A DNA stretch of 12,270 nucleotides from Opitutaceae bacterium (GTDB taxonomy: Bacteria > Verrucomicrobiota > Verrucomicrobiae > Opitutales > Opitutaceae), in the NCBI GenBank assembly GCA_031266495.1, contig JAISAX010000850.1, forward strand, positions 1 through 12,270, in the 5' to 3' direction. A program made the translations under genes and the position numbers. Below are positions 6,711 through 12,270 of this stretch, piece after piece. The notes under the pieces were generated by a model. It made no database searches. It saw nothing but the letters and a program-made list of their open reading frames with translations, and was not told the origin of the DNA. Every line of letters starts with the position of its first letter. Positions within the stretch are counted from its first letter, which is position 1.

Positions 6711-6794
6711 ATGTGGGTGCATCGTGTGAATACGGGTGCGTGATTAACCGCTCGCCGGGGAAAATAAACAGTGAATTTTCGGGCCGGCTGCGCC

Positions 6795-6816
6795 GGGGGG
6801 GAGAGGGGGGAGGGGG
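6795..6816 (-). repeat. C-rich tract between potB-like and potA-like genes
   Basis: On the coding strand three C-runs (C5, C6, C7) are separated by short T/CTC breaks, about 115 bp after the permease stop. Further from a stop than the other tracts, but with the same strand polarity. Confidence 0.6.
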
Positions 6817-6873
6817 AATTCGTAGTGGGGAGTTGGTAGCCGGGAGCGGGGGAATTGCGGAGGTATGCTTGCG

Positions 6874-6929
6874 ACTAACTTCAAATTTCCAATTTCAAAT
6901 TTCAAACTCCCAATTTCCAACTACCACCT
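6874..6929 (-). repeat. Heptamer tandem array after the permease stop
   Basis: Period-7 repeats on the plus strand: TCAAATT (6881), TCCAATT, TCAAATT, TCAAACT, CCCAATT and TCCAACT (ending 6922), with diverged units on both sides. The array ends 1 bp from the permease stop codon (6931-6933). Read on the gene strand, the consensus is about ARTTKGA, purine-rich. Much lower GC than its surroundings. The rest of the 285-bp potB-potA spacer holds only the C-rich tract and the possible upstream ORF. Confidence 0.8.
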
Positions 6930-6930
6930 T

Positions 6931-7821
6931 TTACTCCTTGCCCGCCACCCGCGAGGCGCGCCACTGGGCGAGCAGGTACGAGACGATGAACATCAGCGTG
7001 AAGATCACGCCGAGCGCGGCGCCGAACGGCCAGTTGCGGCCGGTCCTGGAAAACTGGTTCTGGATGACGTTGCCGATCATGGGCACGCGCGCGCCGCCAA
7101 GCAGGTCGGTGACGGCAAACATGCCGATGGCCGGCACGAATACGAGCAGGATGCCCGCCGCGATGCCGGGCATGGTGAGCGGGATGATCACTTCGGAAAA
7201 CGCCTTCACCGGGCCGGCGCCGAGATCGTGCGCGGCCTCGACGAGGGCGTTGTCGAGTTTTTCCGCGCTGCCGTAGATCGGCAGGATCATGAAGGGCAGG
7301 TAGGCGTACACGAGGCCGATGACCACGGCCCACGGCGTGTAGAGGATTTCGAGCGGGGCGGCGATGAGGTGCGTGAACCGGAGCAGGCCGTTGAGCAGGC
7401 CTTCGCTCTTGAGGATGGATATCCATGCGTAGGTGCGGATGAGAAAACTCGTCCAGAACGGGATCATCACGAGGAGCAGCAGCCGGTTGCGGTGCGAGTC
7501 GTTTTGCCGGGCGATGTACCACGCGACCGGGTAGCCGATGGTGGTGCAGAGGACGGTGGTGAGCGCCGCATAACCGATGGAGCGCCCGAGGATTTTGAGG
7601 TAAACGGGATCGAAGACGCGAAAATAATTGTCCCAGGTGAAGCTGAAAACGACGCGGCCGAGGTCGTCGCGCTGACAGAAGCTGTACACGAACAGGATGC
7701 ACATCGGCACGACGACGAAGAGCGCCAGCCAGAGGAGCATGGGCGCAATCAGGACCCAGCCCCACACGCGCGGGCGGCGCGCATGGGCGTTGTCGGAGCC
7801 GGGAAGGGCGAGGGCGTTCAT
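6931..7821 (-). CDS. potB: Spermidine/putrescine-type ABC transporter permease
   Basis: A 296-residue inner-membrane permease of the binding-protein-dependent (MetI-like) superfamily. It has an N-terminal membrane helix (about 21-46, WVLIAPMLLWLALFVVVPM) and further helices near 81-103, 113-135, 163-183, 218-237 and 267-286. The PotB/PotH-type stretch IPFWTSFLIRTYAW is at 120-133. The cytoplasmic EAA loop, which docks the ATPase, is at 195-219 (EAAHDLGAGP, then VIIPLTMPG). I start at the ATG 7819-7821; an in-frame TTG at 7855-7857 would add 12 residues with two cysteines and no membrane character. No Shine-Dalgarno is visible. It is probably the first gene of the potB-potA unit, divergent from the thioredoxin-like gene across 86 bp. 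It forms only half of the usual PotB/PotC pair. Confidence 0.9.
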   Translation of the reverse strand: MNALALPGSDNAHARRPRVWGWVLIAPMLLWLALFVVVPMCILFVYSFCQRDDLGRVVFSFTWDNYFRVFDPVYLKILGRSIGYAALTTVLCTTIGYPVAWYIARQNDSHRNRLLLLVMIPFWTSFLIRTYAWISILKSEGLLNGLLRFTHLIAAPLEILYTPWAVVIGLVYAYLPFMILPIYGSAEKLDNALVEAAHDLGAGPVKAFSEVIIPLTMPGIAAGILLVFVPAIGMFAVTDLLGGARVPMIGNVIQNQFSRTGRNWPFGAALGVIFTLMFIVSYLLAQWRASRVAGKE

Positions 7822-7907
7822 GCGGACGGAGGAACAGCAAAAGACCCTCTGCCGCAATCCGGATTCTGCCCTCTGTCTTCTGCTTTACGGGCGGGGGCGG
7901 GGACGTT

Positions 7908-9365
7908 GTGCTGGCGGACATGTTATCGTTGTCGTTGCGTTTTTCGTTTCTTCTCGTGCTCGTGGTTGTCGTCGTGCAGGCCGCGGTGGGCCAGCGGGAG
8001 CGGGGGCCGGGGTGGGAGGAGCGGCGCGAGGAATGGCGCGAGCGGAGGAGGGCGGAGCGCGAGGCGCGCCGGGCCGGGCGGGAGGGGCAGGCCGGGCAGG
8101 AGGGGCGGGAGGGGCGGCCGGAGGAGGCGAAGCCGCAGGTGCCGGAGGTCAGGCTGACGCGGGCCGAGGAGATGAAGCAGATCGCCGAATCCCTCGTCGT
8201 CGTGAAGGACGACACGTTTGTGCCCGTGCCGGCGGAAGAGGTGGCGGCGATCCGGTTTTTCGCGTATTACTACGCGGCGGGCTGGTCGGGATCGTGCCGA
8301 CGGTTCACGCCGGAGCTGGTCGCGGCGTACAAGGAACTCAAGGCGGCGTACCCCGCGTTCGGGATCGTTTACATGAGCTACGACGAATCCGCGCCGGAGA
8401 TGCTCGCCCATTTCCGGGAGACCGGGATGCCGTGGCCCGCGGTCGATTTCGAGAAAGCGGCCACCCTCGCGGGCGCGAGGCGGTTGCAGAAAAAGGGAAT
8501 CCCCAACCTCGTTTTCCTGACCGCCGCCGGAAAGGTGCTCTCGACGAGCTACATCAAGGAAAAGGTCAAGGTGACGACCGCGGAGGGCAAGGAGGAGGAA
8601 CGGGATCAGGACAAATACGCCGGTCCGCGCAAGGTGCTGGAGGATATCCGGGCACACCTCGACAAGGACGCCACGGCGCAGGCGGCGCGCGCCGCCGTCG
8701 AGGCGGCGGAGCGTGCCAGGGGAGCGCTCCGCTGGCACAAACAGCGTATCGAAATGCGCCTGACTCCGGGCCGGAAAAAGGCGGAGGCCACGTTCACGTT
8801 TACCAACGCACTCAAACGGCCGGTGAAAATCACGTCGGTCAAGACGAGCTGCAACTGCACCGCGGGCAAGCCGGACAAGGCGGTGTATGCGCCGGGCGAA
8901 AAGGGCGCGCTGAAAGTCCATTTCGACGTCGGCGACCGGGTCGGCGTGCAGGACAACCGGATCGACGTGTTCAACGACGCGGACGACAAGCCGGTGCGGC
9001 TGGAATTTGCCGTCACGATCCCGGCGGCGATGGAACTGGCGCCGCGTCTGGTGTCGTGGACGTCCGACGAGATCCGCCGGGACGGGGGCGGGGGGGGGGG
9101 CGACGCCGCGGCGGCGAAGGTGAAACAGATCACGCTCCGTTTCGACAAGGGCGCGGGAGCGGTCGGCGAGGTCGTGGCGAAGACGGATGCCGGGTGGCTG
9201 CGCGTCGAGGTGAAGCCGGCGAAGAAGGGATCGACGGAGCGCATTCTGGAACTGACGCCCTCGTGGTACGCCGTGCCGCTTCCCTGGCGGGCGAAGATCA
9301 CGGTGACGGCAAAGACGGACAAGCTCGGCACGGTCGAGAGCACGGCTTTCGCGACGTGCCGGTAG
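7908..9365 (+). CDS. Exported thioredoxin-like / DUF1573 fusion protein with degenerate CxxC
   Basis: 485 residues from the GTG at 7908; the ATG at 7920 would give 481. GGGG lies 5 bp before the GTG, while the ATG has only GGCGG 2 bp away. A signal peptide (about 1-29, LRFSFLLVLVVVVVQAAVGQ) leads to a highly charged Arg/Glu-rich stretch (30-75), probably helical. Residues about 95-250 resemble a nucleoredoxin/tryparedoxin-like thioredoxin fold: RFFAYYYAAGWSGSC, FTPELVAAYKELK, FGIVYMSYDE, MPWPAVDF and the cis-Pro loop KGIPNLVF (Pro199). The active-site WCxxC is WSGSC, with only Cys130 kept, so ordinary disulfide exchange is unlikely. Residues about 277-372 are DUF1573-like: ATFTFTN, ITSVKTSCNCTAG and KVHFDVGDRVG; the CNC pair is at 315-317. 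An 11-G run encodes most of a hexaglycine (393-398). Probably periplasmic or outer-surface; function unknown. Confidence 0.8.
   Translation: MLADMLSLSLRFSFLLVLVVVVVQAAVGQRERGPGWEERREEWRERRRAEREARRAGREGQAGQEGREGRPEEAKPQVPEVRLTRAEEMKQIAESLVVVKDDTFVPVPAEEVAAIRFFAYYYAAGWSGSCRRFTPELVAAYKELKAAYPAFGIVYMSYDESAPEMLAHFRETGMPWPAVDFEKAATLAGARRLQKKGIPNLVFLTAAGKVLSTSYIKEKVKVTTAEGKEEERDQDKYAGPRKVLEDIRAHLDKDATAQAARAAVEAAERARGALRWHKQRIEMRLTPGRKKAEATFTFTNALKRPVKITSVKTSCNCTAGKPDKAVYAPGEKGALKVHFDVGDRVGVQDNRIDVFNDADDKPVRLEFAVTIPAAMELAPRLVSWTSDEIRRDGGGGGGDAAAAKVKQITLRFDKGAGAVGEVVAKTDAGWLRVEVKPAKKGSTERILELTPSWYAVPLPWRAKITVTAKTDKLGTVESTAFATCR
9090..9100 (+). repeat. G11 homopolymer inside the thioredoxin/DUF1573 gene
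   Basis: Eleven consecutive G lie in frame within the codons for Gly395-Gly398 of the preceding entry. Loss or gain of one G would shift the frame and remove the last ~90 residues. Homopolymers of this length are typical slippage sites. Confidence 0.8.
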
Positions 9366-9370
9366 AGAGC

Positions 9371-9412
9371 AGTCAAAGGTCAAAAGTCAGAAGGTCGAAG
9401 GACGAAGGTCGC
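9371..9412 (+). repeat. Heptamer tandem array after the DUF1573 gene stop
   Basis: Six period-7 units in the coding direction: AGTCAAA, GGTCAAA, AGTCAGA, AGGTCGA, AGGACGA, AGGTCGC. The array starts 5 bp after the TAG (9363-9365) and is purine-rich on the mRNA strand, like the array after the permease gene, though the unit sequence differs. Confidence 0.75.
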
Positions 9413-9733
9413 CAGCAGCCCCGCTACGCGGAGCATTTTGCAGGGATGGCCCGCTCCGGCGGGCCACCCGCCGCGTGCCAGCGCGCCCGGGTCACAAGAA
9501 GACGGCTGACGCCGCCCGAACCATAGAGTACCCACTTCCGGTTTGTCCTGTCGCCCGCAGCCGCAACCTTGCCCGGCACGCCGTTTGCCCTTGCGGAGCA
9601 GTCCGCAACCCTGCCCCGCAACCGGTTTTGACCTCCGGCTACGGACGCAACCCCGAAATTTGCCAAAACCACGCCGCATGCCGCATGCCGCTACTTTTCC
9701 GGCGACGACTTTATTTGAAATGCTCTGGCCCCT

Positions 9734-9751
9734 GGGGGGAGGGGGGGAGGG
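9734..9751 (-). repeat. C-rich tract after the symporter stop
   Basis: On the symporter strand CCC-T-C7-T-C6 begins 13 bp after the TGA (9765-9767). Same polarity as the other post-stop C-runs. Confidence 0.7.
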
Positions 9752-9764
9752 AGTCGCCGGACGT

Positions 9765-11789
9765 TCAGTACGGCTTGTGCTGTTCGACGGTGCCGTTGTC
9801 GGAATCGTCGATCTTGTAGCCGGCCAGCGAACGGAAGAGTTTGCGGATATCGTGCAGGCCGCCCCAGGTAAACCAGATGCCGGTGACCACGGTGATCACA
9901 ATGGGCAACCCGATGGCCGTCACATGCCAGAAACCGAGCCAGCCGTTGTTGGTCCAGGGCCTGATCCACGAAACCCAGCCGCTCTGGCCGACGAGATTCC
10001 ACGCGGTGCCCAGCAGCATCACGCCAAACCAGAGCACCGCCCAGACGAAGAGACTGCCCGTGATCCACTTGTCACCCGTGGAAAAATTCTCGTCCACGCC
10101 GATGACGCGGGCAAAAGTCCATTTGCGCCTCGGGATGATCGGCTTGCCATCGGCATCGACGGGGAGCTCGTCGCGATGGAGCATCTTGTTGATCGGATAA
10201 TCCTTCCTGCAGGTAAACAGCGACACGCTGATATAGAGGGCGATGGCGATGAGCGTGGCAAAAAACGAAATCTGCGCGCCATTGAGCCCGAACGCCGGCA
10301 ACGCGGGGATGCCGGCGAGCGAAAGCATCCCGTTGATGGCGGTCGAAAACACCTGGTCGTCCCAGATCTTGTAAACCAGGATGCCGCCGCCGGAGAGGAC
10401 GGAGCCGGAGATGACCGCCGCCCAGGCGCCGGCCGTGGTGCCCTTTTTCCAGTAAAGGCCGCCGATGATGGCCGCCCCCGCGCCCCCCACATAGACGGCC
10501 GTGGTGACCGTCCACCACATGACGATGTACTCCGTCTGCCGGAAAAACGCTCCGAACAAAAACGCGAAAATTGCCACCCCGATGATGCACCGGCGCAGGA
10601 GCCTGATGTGCTGTTCGGGAGAGGGCGCCTTCCTGAGGCGGGGCAGGACAATATCCTGTGCGAGGATGCCGCCCCAGGAGTGGAGGTGGGTGGAGTCGCC
10701 GCCGAAGATGCCCAGCAGGAGCACGGCGCAAAGCGCGCCCTTCACGCCGATGGGGAGCATGTGCGACAACGCCACCGGGATCGTCATCTGCTTCTGGATC
10801 TGCGGCTGGGCGATATTGGAGATCGTTTCCTTTGCCGGGGCGGAGCTGGCCGCGAAATCCGGATGATAAAGGTACGTGAGGGCGGCGGCGGCCAGCAGGA
10901 CCACGATCACGGACTTGCCGGATTCGCGCCAACGCCCCAGGAGGCCACCCATGCGCGCCTCGTGCGGAGTGGCCCCGGCGCTGTTGTAGGCGCTGGAATT
11001 TTGCCACGCCATCGTCCCGTAGGTGCCGACAAACACCCCCATGAGCACATACCACAGATTAAAATCCTGGACCGCCCAGGCATCGAACGGATTGACCAGC
11101 GAGTGGTTGACGGGGCGGTTGCCGAGCACGGTCGCCATCTCGGACCAGCTCACCATCCAGAGCACCCCGATGATGATCACGATGTACATGAGCTGCGAAA
11201 AAATCCCCTCGATACAATCCGTGACCATGAGGGTAATCAGGCCGCCGGAGATCGTGAGCGTGAGGCTGATCGCCAGGAAGATGCCCATGAGCGGCACGTA
11301 AGTCGGCAGGGCGAAGGAACCGATGGCGATCTCCGGGGGCAGTTGCAGGAAATAGACCATGAACCGCGCGCCGACGGCCGGGATGATGCCGAAATTGATC
11401 GCGCCGGCCACGAAGCCGAGGATGCCGGTGAAAAACCGGAAATTGCGGCTGTACCGCATTTCGAAGAACTGGGCCAGGGTCATGGCGCGGGTCTCGCGGA
11501 AGCGGTAGATCACGAAGCCGAAGATGGCGACGACGAGCCCCACCGGACCCGTGATCCAGCCCCACCAGTTGGGCACGAAGCCGGACTGGGCAAACACCTC
11601 CCACATCGCGACAAAAACCACGGCCCCCGCCTGCATTTCGCCCTTGGCGACCGCCAGCAGGTAACGCCCGCCGACCCGCCCTCCGGAGACGAAGTGCGCC
11701 ACACTTTTCATGTAGCGATGGGTGACGATGCCGACCGTCAGGATGATGAGCAGCGGGATGACAATGACCAGCCAGTCGATGAAGTGCAT
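9765..11789 (-). CDS. Sodium:solute symporter family (SSS) transporter
   Basis: A 674-residue membrane protein of the solute:sodium symporter family, which uses the sodium gradient to import sugars, organic acids, amino acids or similar. A first helix (about 4-22) is followed by GGRVGGRYLLAVAKGEMQAG (36-55), the family stretch TLAQFFEMRYSRNFRFFTG (104-122), DSTHLHSWGGILAQDIVLPR (365-384) matching the conserved core region, and GGLYWKKGTTAGAWAA (443-458). I estimate 13-15 membrane helices. A hydrophilic loop at 527-575 and a long C-terminal part make it longer than typical 500-residue members; such long forms are frequent in Verrucomicrobiota and Lentisphaerota. The ATG (11787-11789) has only a weak GAGAA upstream. 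A 19-bp motif shared with the regulator's upstream region lies 18 bp before the start. The substrate cannot be read from sequence; a sugar or uronate is plausible from the neighbourhood. Confidence 0.92.
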   Translation of the reverse strand: MHFIDWLVIVIPLLIILTVGIVTHRYMKSVAHFVSGGRVGGRYLLAVAKGEMQAGAVVFVAMWEVFAQSGFVPNWWGWITGPVGLVVAIFGFVIYRFRETRAMTLAQFFEMRYSRNFRFFTGILGFVAGAINFGIIPAVGARFMVYFLQLPPEIAIGSFALPTYVPLMGIFLAISLTLTISGGLITLMVTDCIEGIFSQLMYIVIIIGVLWMVSWSEMATVLGNRPVNHSLVNPFDAWAVQDFNLWYVLMGVFVGTYGTMAWQNSSAYNSAGATPHEARMGGLLGRWRESGKSVIVVLLAAAALTYLYHPDFAASSAPAKETISNIAQPQIQKQMTIPVALSHMLPIGVKGALCAVLLLGIFGGDSTHLHSWGGILAQDIVLPRLRKAPSPEQHIRLLRRCIIGVAIFAFLFGAFFRQTEYIVMWWTVTTAVYVGGAGAAIIGGLYWKKGTTAGAWAAVISGSVLSGGGILVYKIWDDQVFSTAINGMLSLAGIPALPAFGLNGAQISFFATLIAIALYISVSLFTCRKDYPINKMLHRDELPVDADGKPIIPRRKWTFARVIGVDENFSTGDKWITGSLFVWAVLWFGVMLLGTAWNLVGQSGWVSWIRPWTNNGWLGFWHVTAIGLPIVITVVTGIWFTWGGLHDIRKLFRSLAGYKIDDSDNGTVEQHKPY

Positions 11790-11807
11790 ACGAATTTCTC
11801 AGGATAG

Positions 11808-11826
11808 CAGTGGAAACAGTGGGAAC
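11808..11826 (-). promoter_or_regulatory. 19-bp upstream motif, copy 2
   Basis: Reads GTTCCCACTGTTTCCACTG on the symporter strand, 18 bp before its ATG; differs from the copy at 2321-2339 at two positions. Being this close to the start, it is more likely an operator or leader element than a distal activator site. Confidence 0.4.
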
Positions 11827-11956
11827 AGGAGGCGGGAGGAGGCGGGAGAGCATCCACGACGGCAAGACAGGCAACCGTGCAGAGGATGACGAAGCCGCCA
11901 ATCAGAAAGGAAAAGCGCAGAGGGGCGAGCGCGTTTTGCGAAAAGACCGGAAAACG

Positions 11957-12076
11957 GGTGTAATTGAAAGTGATGGGAAACCCGAAATTTCGCCTGAACC
12001 GGAATCGGATCAGGACCGTAGGGGCGCACATGAAGTGCGCCCCTACGTCTTGTTCCCACTCCCTTTCAATTACACC
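11957..12076. repeat. Nested inverted repeat with internal 12-bp hairpin
   Basis: Outer arms GGTGTAATTGAAAG (11957-11970) and CTTTCAATTACACC (12063-12076) are perfect complements. Inner arms TGGGAA (11974-11979) and TTCCCA (12053-12058) continue the pairing. In the centre a perfect 12-bp stem, GTAGGGGCGCAC/GTGCGCCCCTAC (12018-12029/12035-12046), closes a 5-nt loop. It resembles a large REP/MITE-like palindromic element. No transposase is present and no clear target duplication flanks it directly. Confidence 0.75.
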
Positions 12077-12110
12077 CCGTGAAGAGAGCACGATTTCCCT
12101 TGGCTTGCCA

Positions 12111-12160
12111 ACTCCCGCTACCTCCCGCTACCTCCCGCCAACTCCCGCTATCTCCCGCAA
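12111..12160 (+). repeat. Five-copy 10-bp tandem array
   Basis: ACTCCCGCTA, CCTCCCGCTA, CCTCCCGCCA, ACTCCCGCTA and TCTCCCGCAA follow one another with exact 10-bp period, close to one helical turn. The array ends about 88 bp before the putative start of the right-edge gene. Confidence 0.85.
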
Positions 12161-12247
12161 TTACACCTGCCCCGCATCTTCGCCGGGTTGGTATTCTTTT
12201 TGCATTGCCCCCGGCAAGCCGGCAGTCAGAGCCGACGGAGTTGTGCG

Positions 12248-12270
12248 ATGGGGATGCCGGTAATTTCGGC
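12248..12270 (+). CDS. Possible start of a gene running off the right edge
   Basis: An ATG at 12248-12250 is preceded by GACGGAG (12234-12240) with a 7-bp spacer, the best Shine-Dalgarno-like arrangement in the window. The frame (MGMPVIS) is open for the seven visible codons to the edge. Too short to identify. Confidence 0.35.

Larger units (their letters stand above)
9366..9764. other. Repeat-rich convergent spacer
   Basis: 399 bp between the DUF1573 gene and the symporter, with no supportable gene. Contents: a heptamer array (9371-9412); a hairpin with an 8-bp stem 9447-9454/9459-9466 (TGGCCCGC/GCGGGCCA); a hairpin with a 7-bp stem 9591-9597/9602-9608 (TTGCGGA/TCCGCAA); CCGCAACC at 9561, 9603 and 9616 with a variant ACGCAACC at 9645; three 7-bp units GCCGCAT, GCCGCAT, GCCGCTA (9673-9693); and a C-rich tract on the symporter strand (9734-9751). 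No T-run follows either hairpin. Confidence 0.7.
11790..12247. other. Non-coding region upstream of the symporter and the right-edge gene
   Basis: 458 bp with no gene that I can support. It holds the second copy of the 19-bp motif (11808-11826), a nested inverted repeat (11957-12076) around a 12-bp hairpin, a 10-bp tandem array (12111-12160), and three copies of CAATTACACC (11957-11966 inverted, 12067-12076, 12158-12167). It must contain the promoters for the symporter (leftward) and probably for the right-edge gene (rightward), but I cannot place -35/-10 boxes with confidence. Confidence 0.6.

Noticed and set aside
7923..9383. A 486-codon minus-strand frame opposite the DUF1573 gene
   Set aside because: Arg/Leu-rich without domains; the plus strand has a signal peptide, a thioredoxin-like fold and DUF1573 motifs.
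9424..9679. Small minus-strand genes in the spacer after the DUF1573 gene
   Set aside because: The candidate peptides are built from the spacer hairpins and CCGCAACC repeats (Gly/Arg/Cys-rich); no start signal and no domain.
9543..11807. A 754-codon open frame on the plus strand across the symporter gene
   Set aside because: It is antisense to a clear SSS transporter. Its product is Asp/His/Arg-rich with no recognisable domain, as expected from the opposite strand of a GC-rich membrane-protein gene.
11738..12091. A small minus-strand frame with one apparent membrane segment (FSFLIGGFVILCTVACLAVV)
   Set aside because: It overlaps the symporter start by about 50 bp in another frame, reads through the nested palindrome, and has no start with ribosome-binding support. 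A short membrane protein cannot be fully excluded.

Overview
This is a high-GC bacterial window. The combination of an H-X9-DG type pseudopilin, a GntR-headed LacI-like sugar regulator, a large SSS symporter and palindromic spacer repeats of the 'GTGFQPV' kind points to Verrucomicrobiota, probably an Opitutaceae-like organism. That placement is inferred from family knowledge, not from a database search. I see no rRNA, tRNA, CRISPR array, transposase, integrase or phage gene. Nothing here amounts to a recognisable new defence or mobile system. The interesting material is in the spacers.

Layout, left to right. (1) 1-2259, minus strand: a regulator (1069-2259), then a pseudopilin (206-982), then the signal-peptide end of an exported protein that runs off the left edge (1-172). 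In this group such trios usually accompany carbohydrate use. Upstream of the regulator are four copies of an 11-bp operator-like word. (2) 2566-4005, plus strand: a VUT/YhhQ-type queuosine-precursor transporter and a membrane-anchored TPR-like protein. (3) 4006-4255: a convergent spacer packed with short hairpins. (4) 4256-7821, minus strand: a PotB-like permease, a PotA-like ATPase, then carA (small subunit of carbamoyl-phosphate synthase). (5) 7908-9365, plus strand: an exported protein joining a thioredoxin-like fold, whose CxxC has become SxxC, to a DUF1573 domain, with an 11-G run inside the coding sequence. (6) 9366-9764: a repeat-rich spacer. (7) 9765-11789, minus strand: a 674-residue sodium:solute symporter. 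(8) 11790-12270: a non-coding region with a nested inverted repeat and a five-copy 10-bp tandem array, followed by a probable gene start at the right edge.

Three patterns run across the window. C-rich runs on the coding strand follow several stop codons. Degenerate 7-bp tandem arrays start within 2-5 bp of two other stop codons. Almost no gene has a convincing Shine-Dalgarno sequence. Functionally the window mixes housekeeping (carA, queuosine-precursor uptake, polyamine-type ABC uptake) with apparent sugar-responsive accessory genes (regulator, pseudopilin, exported protein, symporter). A 19-bp upstream motif shared by the regulator and the symporter may link the two ends.
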